Part shown: in pieces, positions 17,160 to 25,231 of the stretch
Layout of the letters: every line of letters begins with the position of its first letter
Position numbering within the stretch: position 1 is the stretch's first letter
NCBI RefSeq assembly: GCF_024172165.1
Contig: NZ_JAMZEB010000002.1
Location: 3,617,501 to 3,681,500 of the forward strand
Length of the DNA: 64,000 bases
Source of the DNA: Nonomuraea thailandensis
Lineage (GTDB): Bacteria; Actinomycetota; Actinomycetes; Streptosporangiales; Streptosporangiaceae
Direction: 5' to 3'
Notes under the pieces: generated by a model
What the model was told of the DNA's origin: nothing
What the model saw: only the letters and a program-made list of their open reading frames with translations
The model's database searches: none
Program-made: the position numbers and the translations under genes

Positions 17160-17324
17160 CAGGTGCAGATCTGCGGCTCGCTCGGCATCTCCGGGGACGT
17201 GCTGCTCGGCCGGTTCCTGCGCGAGGTCCGCCCCTTCCGCGTCTACGACGGCCCGACCGAGACGCACAAGTGGGCCATCGCCCGCCGGGCACTGAAAGAC
17301 GCGGCGCCTGCGTCGCCGGCGTAG
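17160..17324 (+). pseudogene. 3' fragment of an acyl-CoA dehydrogenase gene
   Basis: About 54 codons are open up to TAG at 17322. VQICGSLGIS, FLREVRPFRVYDGPTETHKW and AIARRAL match the C-terminal FAD/dimer segment of acyl-CoA dehydrogenases (consensus QxxGGxG...R..RI.dGpsEvhr..IAR). The rest of the gene is absent. The carboxylase-TetR neighbourhood suggests the complete cluster once included this dehydrogenase. Confidence 0.7.
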
Positions 17325-17416
17325 CCAGGTGAACCTGAGCTCCCTGAGAGGCCCGTTGCGATCCCGGCGCGGCGGGCCTCTCCTCGGGCTCCGGGTCAGG
17401 TCGGCTCAGAAGAAGT

Positions 17417-17596
17417 TCAGCCGCAGTGCACGTTGTCGAGGTCGATGGTCTTTCCGGCCACTACCGTTCCGGACACGTCGATGCACTGGCCGGGCGCCGA
17501 TACGTACACGGGGCCGGCCGGGGCAGCGCCCACCACCAGCGTGGTGGAGGCAGCCAGGACCGCCCCGGCCAGGAGGTCGCCAGCTTGCGTGCGCAC
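17417..17596 (-). CDS. small secreted protein, 59 residues
   Basis: Read from a GTG at 17596 with AGAAGGA seven bases upstream. It begins with a short basic stretch and a hydrophobic core (DLLAGAVLAASTTLVVGAAP) and has a mature peptide of about 30 residues with two cysteines (GQCIDV and the terminal VHCG). Too short for most gene finders. Similar small two-cysteine exported proteins occur elsewhere in this window. Function unknown. Confidence 0.55.
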   Translation of the reverse strand: MRTQAGDLLAGAVLAASTTLVVGAAPAGPVYVSAPGQCIDVSGTVVAGKTIDLDNVHCG

Positions 17597-17735
17597 ACGG
17601 AATGTCCTTCTCTGTTGAGTTGATCTACATCGTAAAGGCGGCGGGTTGGGATGCAGCCATTTCTCATCACCAAGAAAAGCGGTACGGGCTTCGCCCGTAC
17701 GCTCCTATAAGGAGCTCCTCGCACAGATCCGGCCC

Positions 17736-17765
17736 GCTGGATCTCGTAAGATCACGAGATCCAGC
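17736..17765. promoter_or_regulatory. perfect 12-bp inverted repeat upstream of the LuxR gene
   Basis: GCTGGATCTCGT / ACGAGATCCAGC with a 6-base loop lies 85 bp before the GTG at 17851. It could be a regulator-binding site or the terminator of the upstream remnant. A second, short palindrome (AGGAGCTCCT) lies at 17710-17719. Confidence 0.5.
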
Positions 17766-17850
17766 CCACGCGAGGGAAGTCAGCCCGTCACCGGGGGTTC
17801 AGACGGAAATTCGCTGGCCCGCGCGGTGCGGTCCGGCTCACACTGGGACT

Positions 17851-18870
17851 GTGGTTACGGATTGTGTCCGGTTGCATCGGGATCTGTGTGGGGCGCTGGT
17901 CCCTGGTGTCGGCATGGAGGCGGTGGCGGCGGAGTTGTCCCGGGTGATTGCGCCTGTGGTGCCGCATGACGCGTTGCGGTGCGGGACGAGCACTCCGTCG
18001 TCGGGCGTGGGTATCACCACGCTGGCGTTCTGGCACGGGTACACGCCTGACCTCGGCCGCGAACTGCTCAGGGCGGATCGTGTAGGCGAGTACATGGGGG
18101 AACTGGCTCATCTGGCGCGGCGGCAGGTTCCTGTGACGGTGACCCGGCGGCTGGGGCCGGGCATGCGTGATCGGCTGGTGGACGAGCACGGGGCCGGCGA
18201 GGAGCTGTGCCTGGCGTTGCGGTCCGCGCGGGGTGTGTGGGGGGTGCTGTGTCTGATGCGGGCGGCGAGCGGCCGTCCGTTCGACGACGTGGACGCGCGG
18301 CGGCTGGCTGACGTGGGGCCTGCGCTGGTCGCGGCGTTTCGCGGCTACGTGACGGCCTCGCCGAGGAGATCCGTGCCGCCTGGGCCGCCGCCGGGCATGC
18401 TCGTCGTCGGGGCCGACAGCCGGATCAGGACGATGACGTCGCAGGCGCAGCCGTGGTTGGAGGCGATGAGAACGCACCTGGCCGTACCGGGGTGGCTGGC
18501 TGACTGCTCGTTCTCGTGTCTTGCGGCGGCGGCGCGCGAGCTCCCGCGGCATGTGCGGCTGTGTGTCCCTTCGGTGGGATGTGGCTGGTGGACCACGATC
18601 GAGGCTCAGCGGCTCGGTGACGACGGTGACGTGGCGGTCATGATTCAGCTGGCGAGCGGCCAGTCGTTGATGCCTTCGTTCTGCGACTGGTATGGGGTGA
18701 CCGCTCGTGAGCGGCAGATCATGCAGCACCTCTACAGCGGGTCCGCGCCCAAGCAGATCGCTCGTGAGCTCGATCTGTCCCTTTACACGGTCGGCGACCA
18801 TCTCAAGGCTCTGTTCCGTAAGACGGGCACGAGCGGACGCGACGAGCTCATCGCGTCGCTCAACATGTGA
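17851..18870 (+). CDS. LuxR-type transcriptional regulator (GAF-like N-terminus)
   Basis: 339 residues from GTG at 17851. The frame is open further upstream, but that sequence is Arg/Pro-rich and non-coding in character. Residues ~275-335 are a LuxR HTH: GVTARERQIMQHLYSGSAPK then LDLSLYTVGDHLKALFRKTG. The N-terminal 150 residues resemble a GAF-like sensor (EELCLALRSARGVWGVLCLM). There is no receiver Asp pattern, so it is probably a one-component sensor-regulator. Target and ligand unknown. Confidence 0.82.
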   Translation: MVTDCVRLHRDLCGALVPGVGMEAVAAELSRVIAPVVPHDALRCGTSTPSSGVGITTLAFWHGYTPDLGRELLRADRVGEYMGELAHLARRQVPVTVTRRLGPGMRDRLVDEHGAGEELCLALRSARGVWGVLCLMRAASGRPFDDVDARRLADVGPALVAAFRGYVTASPRRSVPPGPPPGMLVVGADSRIRTMTSQAQPWLEAMRTHLAVPGWLADCSFSCLAAAARELPRHVRLCVPSVGCGWWTTIEAQRLGDDGDVAVMIQLASGQSLMPSFCDWYGVTARERQIMQHLYSGSAPKQIARELDLSLYTVGDHLKALFRKTGTSGRDELIASLNM

Positions 18871-19060
18871 CGTCCCTGGTGCGGGTGCGCCGGAACGGAG
18901 GTTGCCCGGTGGCGATCGCAGGTCCGGCCCCGCGCCCAGCGCGTCGTGAGGTTGGGGCCGGTGTTGTGTGGCCGTCGGCAGCCCTCATGGGGAGGGAGGG
19001 GCATGGCGGGCCGCCGAGGTCAGGGTGTTCTCTCGTTGGGCGGAGGGGGGGAACGGCCGG

Positions 19061-19282
19061 TCAGGGTGTGGTGAAGAGCCACCACTGGGGGGTGCCGTTC
19101 TGCGCGCAGAAATACGATGCCCATTGACCGGCTTGCTGCCCTTGGTTGCCGGCTACCCAGCAGACCTCGTAGCTGGCATAGGGGCCGTACGTGGACTGGG
19201 CGGTCGCGGGGGCGACGCCGGTGCCCAGCGCCAGGCAGGTGGCGGCGGCGAGAGCGGCGAGCAGGCGGGTTCGGTGATTCAT
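19061..19282 (-). CDS. small secreted protein
   Basis: 73 residues from the ATG at 19282, which has AAAGGAAA seven bases upstream; the longer in-frame start lacks this. Signal peptide MNHRTRLLAALAAATCLALG with cleavage near ATA-QS. The mature part (~45 residues) is Tyr/Trp/Gln-rich with two cysteines (EVCWVA, YFCAQN). Function unknown; possibly co-transcribed with the protein encoded at 19396-19839. Confidence 0.7.
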   Translation of the reverse strand: MNHRTRLLAALAAATCLALGTGVAPATAQSTYGPYASYEVCWVAGNQGQQAGQWASYFCAQNGTPQWWLFTTP

Positions 19283-19395
19283 GGTTGTTTCCTTTCTGTG
19301 ATGTCGTTTTCGGGGTTTCTCTCTCCGGAGGGTCCGAGTTTTCGTGCATCGCTTGGAAATGCCTGCGCGCCGGAGCGCGGGTGGATGCGGTGAGG

Positions 19396-19839
19396 TCAGA
19401 TGTTGTGCGAGAAGTCTCCGCCGAAGCCGGCGATGTAGACGTGGCTGTCGATCTGACCGGCGGCGAAGAACATTGAGATCCCGCATCCGAAGTTGATGCC
19501 GTCGCGGCCTACGGGGAAGACGTTGTTCCCGCTCAGGCCGTGCGCGTGGTCACCTTCGATCTTGAGGTCGTCTCTGGCCAGGATGCGGTTCGGGCCGTCC
19601 CAGACGTGGACGTGGAGGAGCGAGCTGGTCTCCCGTGCGTGGAAGAGGATGAGCACCCTGTCCAGGGTCGCCCGGCGGTCCTCGACGATGACGGGGGTGG
19701 GGATGTTCAGGTGGATCCAGTCGCCTCCGTTCGCCGGGAGCGAGAAGGTCACGCCGAATCCTTGGCGGAGCGCGCTCGTGCCGGGGTTTTCGGCCACGGC
19801 CGTGAAGCCGTGTTGCCATGAGGCGTACGTTTTGGCCAT
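19396..19839 (-). CDS. hypothetical protein, beta-rich (DUF6623-like)
   Basis: 147 residues from ATG with AAGGAG six bases upstream. The start MAKTYASWQHGFTAVAENPG and alternating strands (DWIHLNIPTPVIV, LDRVLILFHARET, LLHVHVWDGPNRI) suggest a compact beta-sandwich. It resembles a family of actinobacterial proteins of unknown function that I associate with DUF6623, without certainty. No signal peptide. The gene lies upstream of a small secreted-protein gene on the same strand. Confidence 0.7.
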   Translation of the reverse strand: MAKTYASWQHGFTAVAENPGTSALRQGFGVTFSLPANGGDWIHLNIPTPVIVEDRRATLDRVLILFHARETSSLLHVHVWDGPNRILARDDLKIEGDHAHGLSGNNVFPVGRDGINFGCGISMFFAAGQIDSHVYIAGFGGDFSHNI

Positions 19840-20343
19840 TGTTTTCTCCTTGTGGTTGTTGGCTGGCTGTTGATGTGGGTGATCTGGAAGTCGGACGCGT
19901 TGGGCTGCACGGTTTTAGTGCTTTTTTGGTCCGGCTCTTCCTGATGGCTCAACGATAAAATTCTTTGGGGGAAGTTTGATATCCCTAAGGTTCGGGATGC
20001 ACGTTTCCGGATAACGCGCATCTATAAGGCAAATTGCCACCAAATGGCGAGCCTCCGGAAACCATGGAGGCCTTTTCGTGCTCGCCTGCGGTAGCGGTGT
20101 GCGGGCCGTGGCCGGCTCGGGCTTCGCCGCCGTGTTGTCCTGGCCGGCGGGAGGCGTGGCGGCCAGGGCCTCGTGCGGTGTGCCCGGTTCGCGCCTGCGA
20201 CGCGGCATGCCTGCAAGGCCGGTCTCCGCCGGGGTGCAGCGTCAGTGCTCCTGCACGGCCGGGCGGCGTGTGCCTCGGGACCGGCAACTGCCGACCGAGG
20301 GGCAGCCCCCGCCGCCGGCTCCTCTGATCGTTAACATGGTGAC
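19840..20343. other. intergenic region, locally AT-richer
   Basis: The first ~170 bp are clearly lower in G+C than the rest and probably hold the promoter of the minus-strand gene at 19839. At 20051-20071 GCCTCC/GGAGGC forms a small hairpin followed by CTTTT, terminator-like for the plus strand, but no upstream plus-strand gene needs it. No convincing gene seen. Confidence 0.5.
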
Positions 20344-21279
20344 ATGACGCGCCAGGATGCCGCCTCCGCCGTGCCCGTCGGTACGCTCTTCGGCGTTCCC
20401 GCCGGTCAGGACCTGTCCGCGAGCAGGCTGGCCGTGATGGGGGTGCCGTTCGACATGGGGTACCACCCGACCAGGGTCGGCGCGCGCTCCGGCCCCGCTC
20501 ACGTGCGGACGCATTCCGCCCTCGTCGCGGAGCACCTCGACGGGTTCGGGGCGGACCTGCTCCAGGAGCTCGGCGTGGTCGACCTCGGGGATGCTCCTGT
20601 GCTGCCCGGCGACGTCGCGAAGAGCTTTCCGGCGATCGAGGCCGCGGTCGCGCGGATCCTCGTGGCGGGTGCGGTGCCGCTGACTCTCGGCGGCGACGGA
20701 GCCGTGACGCTGCCTCAGCTCCGCGCGTTGAAGCGGCACCGGGCCGGTGACTTCGCCGTCCTGCACTTCGACGCGCACACCGACGCCTACGACGGCATCT
20801 ACCCCTACGAGTACAACAACGCGAACACCTTCGTGCACGCCGTGACGGAAGGGCTGATCGACCCTGCCGAATCGATGCACGTCGGAATGCGTGACACCAG
20901 CCACCGGGGTCATCCCGGGATCGTGGGCGTGGCCCGTGACCTCGGCTACGAGGTCGTCACGATGGACGAGTTCACCGCCATGGGGGTGCCCGCGCTCGTC
21001 GAGCGGATTCGTGAGCGTTTCGCCGGTGTGCCGGTCTACCTGTGCTGGGACATGGACGTCTTCGACCCCTCCGCCGCGCCCGGTGTCGTCACTCCGTCCT
21101 GGGGCGGGATCACCGTGCGGGAGGGGCTGGGCGTGCTGCGGGGGATGCGCGGGCTCGAGTTCGCCGCCTTCGACATCAACACTGTGAGCCCGCCGCACGA
21201 TCATGCGGGGCTGACGGGCAGCCTCGCGGCCCAGGTGGCGATGGAGTGCGTGTTCCTTCGTGACGCGATGCCGCGTTAG
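20344..21279 (+). CDS. arginase/agmatinase-fold (ureohydrolase) protein with altered active site
   Basis: 311 residues, full ureohydrolase length. Two of the classical metal motifs are present: HFDAHTDAYDG and the DMDVFDP motif (CWDMDVFDPSAAPG). The first metal motif GGDHS is changed to GGDGA, losing a conserved His ligand. The His of the HGTxF motif appears as Asn (YNNANTF). The Glu of the EVSPP motif appears as Thr (NTVSPPHD). The protein may be inactive or have shifted chemistry. It is a single gene with a strong terminator; no transporter or amidase neighbour. Confidence 0.82.
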   Translation: MTRQDAASAVPVGTLFGVPAGQDLSASRLAVMGVPFDMGYHPTRVGARSGPAHVRTHSALVAEHLDGFGADLLQELGVVDLGDAPVLPGDVAKSFPAIEAAVARILVAGAVPLTLGGDGAVTLPQLRALKRHRAGDFAVLHFDAHTDAYDGIYPYEYNNANTFVHAVTEGLIDPAESMHVGMRDTSHRGHPGIVGVARDLGYEVVTMDEFTAMGVPALVERIRERFAGVPVYLCWDMDVFDPSAAPGVVTPSWGGITVREGLGVLRGMRGLEFAAFDINTVSPPHDHAGLTGSLAAQVAMECVFLRDAMPR

Positions 21280-21282
21280 CTG

Positions 21283-21313
21283 CCCGGCCGGAGGGCAAGC
21301 CGCTCCGGCCGGG
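21283..21313 (+). terminator. hairpin terminator after the ureohydrolase gene
   Basis: A perfect 11-bp inverted repeat (CCCGGCCGGAG / CTCCGGCCGGG) with a 9-base loop begins 3 bp after the stop codon at 21279. Confidence 0.8.
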
Positions 21314-21377
21314 ATCATGCCCTGCGTTCAAGCCGTCGCCCGCGGGGGCGGGTCCGGGTGGTGCCCGCCTACGGTGA

Positions 21378-22031
21378 TCAGGCTTTCAGCGTGCATTCGA
21401 CCTTGTCGCAGGCGCCGCGGAGTTTCGAGCCCGCGTTCATGTTGCAGTTGATCACGCCGGTCACCCACTCCAGCAGCACGTGGACGAACCCCACCTCGCC
21501 GAGCGCGGCCATGATCTGGGCGCCGCCTCCCTGGTCGTCGTTCCAGTAGAAGACGACGGTCTGGATGATCCGCGCGGTGATGTCGTTGATCTTGTTCAGT
21601 ACGGCTACGTGCCGCAGGTCGTCCCTGCGCAGCGCATGGAAGTGCAGTATCTGCCCGTCGATCTTGTTGGCGTTCTCCAGCTCCGCGGCGAGGTTGCGGA
21701 GCACGACGCGGCGCGGCTCCAGCGCGCTGGACGTCTTCACCTTCGACTTGAAGCCCTTCGCCGCGGAGCGCTCCATGGCGGAGGCGGGCTTGGTGAACAG
21801 CTCCAGCAGCTCGAACGAGACGTCGTAGACCTCATTGGCCGGCGCGGCCGAGGCCAGCGCTTCCAGGCGCGTCACCAGGTCGTTGTAGTCGGCGAGGACG
21901 GCGTCGTTCGCGTTCAGCTGGTGCAGCCCCTGAACGTAGGCGTTGCGCCAGACGAAGTCCGGGCGCGTGGTCGCGATCTCGATGACCAGATCCTGGACGT
22001 CCTTGAAGTCCTTGCCCTGTACAGTGATCAT
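21378..22031 (-). CDS. hypothetical protein, 217 residues
   Basis: Start ATG at 22031, with GAGGGGGGA directly upstream; an in-frame ATG at 22160 is less likely. The protein is largely helical, without signal peptide or membrane segment, with a hydrophobic C-terminal stretch (GEVGFVHVLLEWVTGVINC) and three cysteines near the C-terminus. Segments such as TARIIQTVVFYWNDDQGGGA suggest a defined fold, but I recognise no family. It is convergent with the ureohydrolase gene. Confidence 0.65.
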   Translation of the reverse strand: MITVQGKDFKDVQDLVIEIATTRPDFVWRNAYVQGLHQLNANDAVLADYNDLVTRLEALASAAPANEVYDVSFELLELFTKPASAMERSAAKGFKSKVKTSSALEPRRVVLRNLAAELENANKIDGQILHFHALRRDDLRHVAVLNKINDITARIIQTVVFYWNDDQGGGAQIMAALGEVGFVHVLLEWVTGVINCNMNAGSKLRGACDKVECTLKA

Positions 22032-22653
22032 GAGTCCCCCCTCGGGTCTGTGCCCGGACCCCCCAGAAGAACGTAGGGGCAGCTCCTGTCCCGCGGCCAG
22101 CAGCAGTCCGCTGTCGCCGGGGAGAGCGAACTCTGGCAGCCCGGCAGTGCCGGCGAGCACTGCGTACGACCCGGCGCTCGTGCACAGGATGCGTTCCTCC
22201 GCTCGGGTCGCTGCGGGCGGCGAACCGTGTCGTGCTCCCTGCGGCGATCAGCTCGCCCCGACCGATGCGGGGCTTGATGCTCTCTGTCCTGATTCTGCGC
22301 GGCCGGTCGCGAGCGTTACCGGCGACACGCCCAAAGTCGCAGGTCACATGCTGTACGGCGACACCATCCCGACACGCGTTACCCATCTGAGATGTTCACT
22401 TCTGTCTCCGCCTCGTTCCCCGGCCAGGCCGAACGCCTGGCCCGGGGCGGAGCCAGAAGGGCCGCCATGCGCCGTCTCGCTCTCCCCGCCGCCGGCGCCG
22501 CCACGCGGCGGCTCCTCGCCCCGCTCCACTCTGGCCGGTGCGTGCGAGCCGCTGTCCGGCCGGTGGCTGAGCCCGTACGGCGGATGGCCCTGGGGGAGAT
22601 GCTCGCCACCTGCTGACCATCACCCGAGACCGACCCACACCGAAGGAGCACTC
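22032..22653. other. intergenic region of about 620 bp
   Basis: No frame here shows a credible protein pattern or ribosome site on either strand. It separates two divergent genes and should hold the promoters of the 217-residue protein and of the repeat-bearing secreted protein. Confidence 0.5.
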
Positions 22654-23028
22654 ATGCGCACAGCCGTCCGCACAGCCGTCCGCACAGCCGTCCGCACAGC
22701 CGTCCGCACAGCCGTCCGCACAGCCGTCCGCACAGCCGTCCGCACAGCACTCGCCCTGATCGCCGCCACGAGCTGCGCTCTCACCTCCACCCCGGCCGTG
22801 GCCGCGGCACCGGCAGGTAACGCGCCCATGTGCGTGGCCGTCTGGCAGACAACGGGACGCATCACCAAGACCGGGTACGCCCGTAACGACTGCGCCTCCC
22901 GGCTACGACTGAAGCTGATATGGGCCCGCGGAACAGACAGCGCATGCCAGACGGTCGACCCAGGCAAAACGATCTGGCATCAGGTCCCTCGAGGCGTCCG
23001 TTCGTTCGACGGCGCGGACACCTGCTAG
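22654..23028 (+). CDS. secreted protein with repeat-expanded signal-peptide n-region
   Basis: 124 residues from ATG at 22654, with GAAGGAG at 22642. Residues 2-29 are seven RTAV units, making an unusually long Arg-rich n-region. It is followed by a hydrophobic core (LALIAATSCALTSTPAVAAA) with cleavage near AVA-AA. The mature ~70 residues have four cysteines (PMCVAV, NDCASR, SACQTV, terminal TC), two disulfides probable. Function unknown. A strong hairpin terminator follows. Confidence 0.75.
   Translation: MRTAVRTAVRTAVRTAVRTAVRTAVRTAVRTALALIAATSCALTSTPAVAAAPAGNAPMCVAVWQTTGRITKTGYARNDCASRLRLKLIWARGTDSACQTVDPGKTIWHQVPRGVRSFDGADTC
22657..22740 (+). repeat. 12-bp tandem repeat, 7 perfect copies (CGCACAGCCGTC)
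   Basis: Seven exact, in-frame copies directly after the ATG encode RTAV x7, followed by a degenerate eighth unit (RTAL). Changes in copy number would keep the frame and alter only the length of the basic n-region of the signal peptide. Confidence 0.97.
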
Positions 23029-23051
23029 CACGACGCGAAGCCGCGAGGGCG

Positions 23052-23085
23052 ATGCCCTGCTCGTCCGCGAGGACGGGCAGGGCAT
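23052..23085 (+). terminator. hairpin with GCGA tetraloop
   Basis: A 15-bp stem with a single T-G wobble closes on a GNRA-type GCGA loop, 23 bp after the secreted-protein stop. It is a strong structural terminator for the plus-strand gene. Confidence 0.8.
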
Positions 23086-23182
23086 GGTCCGATCGGATGG
23101 CACCCGAATCCGGCAGCGCGTTCGTGATGAGATGAATCCGATCAGGAAGATCCACCCCGGCGACGTTCTGGAGCGGGACTCT

Positions 23183-25231
23183 TCAGAGGGTGAGCTGGCG
23201 CAGGTGGGTGATCTCCCGGGCTGTGGTGGCCCCTTCCATGCGGGCCATGGGGTCGGCGTCGGCGAGGGTGCCGAAGGACAGCCGGGTGAGGTCTTCGATG
23301 CGCCGGATCGGGACCTGGTAGGTCTTGTAGGCGCCGTAGGAGAACTCTGCGGGGGCGGCTTCCAGGCCGTCGATGAGGTGGTCCTGGCTGAGCAGGTAGC
23401 CGGTGGCCGACAGCTCGTCGTCGTGTTTCACCATCGCCACGACTTTCCAGTACTGGCGGGGTAGCTGGACGCCGCGGTAGGGGTCGTCGTCGGCGGCCAG
23501 GACCGGGCCGGTGAAGACGCTGGCTTTGAGGTCGCGGGTGTCGGCGTTGTCCAGGATGTAGTCCTCCAGGCCGGCCCAGGTGGTCTGGTTCTGGTTGAAG
23601 TCCTTGTGCTGCGGGGTGCAGTTGGTGAAATGGAAGGTGTCGTCGTTGCCGGACTTGGCCGCCGCAAGGCTGGCTCCCCACGCGGGGTCCAGGCGGCGGA
23701 CCAGGTGGCCGCGGTCCAGGGGGTTGTCGCGGTAGACCTCCTCGCCGGTCTGCTGGCTGTCGGGCAGGCGGGGGTCGAAGATCCAGCGGTCGGGGTCGCG
23801 GCGGATGCGCAGGCTGGTCGCGCCGTCGATGTTGACCGCGGTGAAGAAGGCCAGCCGCCGTTGCCGGTTCATCACCACGCTGAAGTGGTGGTAGTTCAGC
23901 ACGTGCGCCTGCCCGTCGCCGGCGTGCGGGTTGAGTGCCGCGAGCGGGAGGAGATCGGGGTGCAGCGTGGGCAGCGCGACCCGATGCCCGCCCGGCAGGA
24001 AGTCCGGGTCATAGCCGCGGCGGCCGGCGTAGTCCGGATCTATCTGGATCGCCTCCGGCGCTGCTGCGGCCGTGCCGGCCGCGGCGAGCGGCCCGGCGAG
24101 TTGAAGAGTGACGGGGGCCGTCAGAGTGAGCGTCAGCGGCATCTGCCCGGCGGCCCACTGTCCCATCACTGGCTCGGCCGGTCGGGTGAGCCGGCCGTCG
24201 GTCGAAGCGGGCGCAGCAGGGTCGGCGGGTGCGGCTGGTGCGGCGGGCGGGAGGGTGATGCGTTCGGCGAACAACCGGTCGAGCATGGCCTGCTGGTCCG
24301 GCGGGAACGGCCGGCCACGCAGGTCGGTCAGCAGGCGGCTGATGCGCACCCCTTCGTTGATGACACCGCCGAACTCGTCGTGATCCGGGGCGGGGACGGC
24401 GGCGTGGTGCAAGGCCACGATCTCCCACTGGTCGTTGAAGACCGGCGACCCGGAGGAGCCGGGCTCGGTGTCGGTCTGGTAGTGCACGAACGATTCCAGG
24501 ATGTCGACGATCCGGTTCTCCCGCAGGGCGACCTGCTTCTTCTCCCCGCCCGGATGCTGGATGATCGTGACGAAGTCGCCGACGATGGCCTTGCCCTCCG
24601 AAGCCAGCAGCCGGTTGAACCCGAACCTGGCCAGCTCGCCCGTGGTGGCCTTCACCGCCACCAGCGCGAAGTCCAGCTCTTGGTCAGCGAAGAAGAACCG
24701 GCCCGGATCCAGGGAGAAGGCGTGCAGCGGCAGTGGCCTGCCGTCGTTGCCGTCCTGGTAGTCGAACTCGACGCTACTGCGGCCGGCCGTGTCGGCATCG
24801 GCGAGCACGTGGTGGTTGGTGAGCAGCAGCTCCCGGCAGACCAGCGATCCGGTGCCGTAACCGGCCAGTCGCCCGCGCGCGTCACGCACGACCACCCGCC
24901 CGACCGCTCGCGCCGCCGCCGCCCCGCCTTCCAGGTAGCCGACCGGAAGCAGATCGTTGGTTAGGATGATCCGCTCCAGCACCGCCGCCGCCGCTGTCAC
25001 GGCCGCCGGGTCCGCAGCAGTGAGCGCTGCGGGATCGATCGGGTGCAGATCACGGTAGCGGTGGCTGAGCCGATCGATGCGGGTGGCCACCCTCACCGGC
25101 TCATCGGCCCGGGCGATCCCGCCCGGCTCGGCAAGCAGGGCGACCTGCCGCCGGCGCTGCTCACTCCTGCCGGCCACCCGCGCCGCCGCATCTTCCAGCA
25201 CCCTGGCGGGCGCTTCTTCAACCGCAACCAT
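23183..25231 (-). CDS. trypsin-like serine protease fused to DNA/RNA non-specific endonuclease
   Basis: 682 residues from the ATG at 25231; in-frame ATGs at 25291, 25339 and 25471 are possible but extend into low-complexity sequence. Residues ~100-300 are a V8/trypsin-like protease: His141 in LLLTNHHVLAD, Asp187 in ELDFALVAVK, Ser260 in EPGSSGSPVF. A Pro/Ala linker (~325-400) leads to a NucA-type beta-beta-alpha-metal nuclease with its DRGH motif at 506-509 (NPLDRGHLVRRLD), followed by the metal-binding Asn region (HFTNCTPQHKDFNQNQTTW). No signal peptide, so the nuclease stays in the cell unless cleaved or released. A proteolytically controlled nuclease of defence or self-toxicity type is the inference. 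No immunity gene or partner is obvious nearby. Confidence 0.85.
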   Translation of the reverse strand: MVAVEEAPARVLEDAAARVAGRSEQRRRQVALLAEPGGIARADEPVRVATRIDRLSHRYRDLHPIDPAALTAADPAAVTAAAAVLERIILTNDLLPVGYLEGGAAAARAVGRVVVRDARGRLAGYGTGSLVCRELLLTNHHVLADADTAGRSSVEFDYQDGNDGRPLPLHAFSLDPGRFFFADQELDFALVAVKATTGELARFGFNRLLASEGKAIVGDFVTIIQHPGGEKKQVALRENRIVDILESFVHYQTDTEPGSSGSPVFNDQWEIVALHHAAVPAPDHDEFGGVINEGVRISRLLTDLRGRPFPPDQQAMLDRLFAERITLPPAAPAAPADPAAPASTDGRLTRPAEPVMGQWAAGQMPLTLTLTAPVTLQLAGPLAAAGTAAAAPEAIQIDPDYAGRRGYDPDFLPGGHRVALPTLHPDLLPLAALNPHAGDGQAHVLNYHHFSVVMNRQRRLAFFTAVNIDGATSLRIRRDPDRWIFDPRLPDSQQTGEEVYRDNPLDRGHLVRRLDPAWGASLAAAKSGNDDTFHFTNCTPQHKDFNQNQTTWAGLEDYILDNADTRDLKASVFTGPVLAADDDPYRGVQLPRQYWKVVAMVKHDDELSATGYLLSQDHLIDGLEAAPAEFSYGAYKTYQVPIRRIEDLTRLSFGTLADADPMARMEGATTAREITHLRQLTL

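Noticed and set aside
17329..17850. Upstream extension of the LuxR gene from an ATG at 17329
   Set aside because: This part is Arg/Pro-rich, overlaps a small minus-strand secreted-protein gene and contains a perfect inverted repeat; the GTG at 17851 fits the protein start better.
20051..20076. Rho-independent terminator with T-run
   Set aside because: The 6-bp hairpin with CTTTT looks right for the plus strand, but no plus-strand gene lies upstream; kept only as a note in the intergenic entry.
23606..24964. 452-codon plus-strand frame
   Set aside because: Antisense to the protease-nuclease fusion; no start context or motif.
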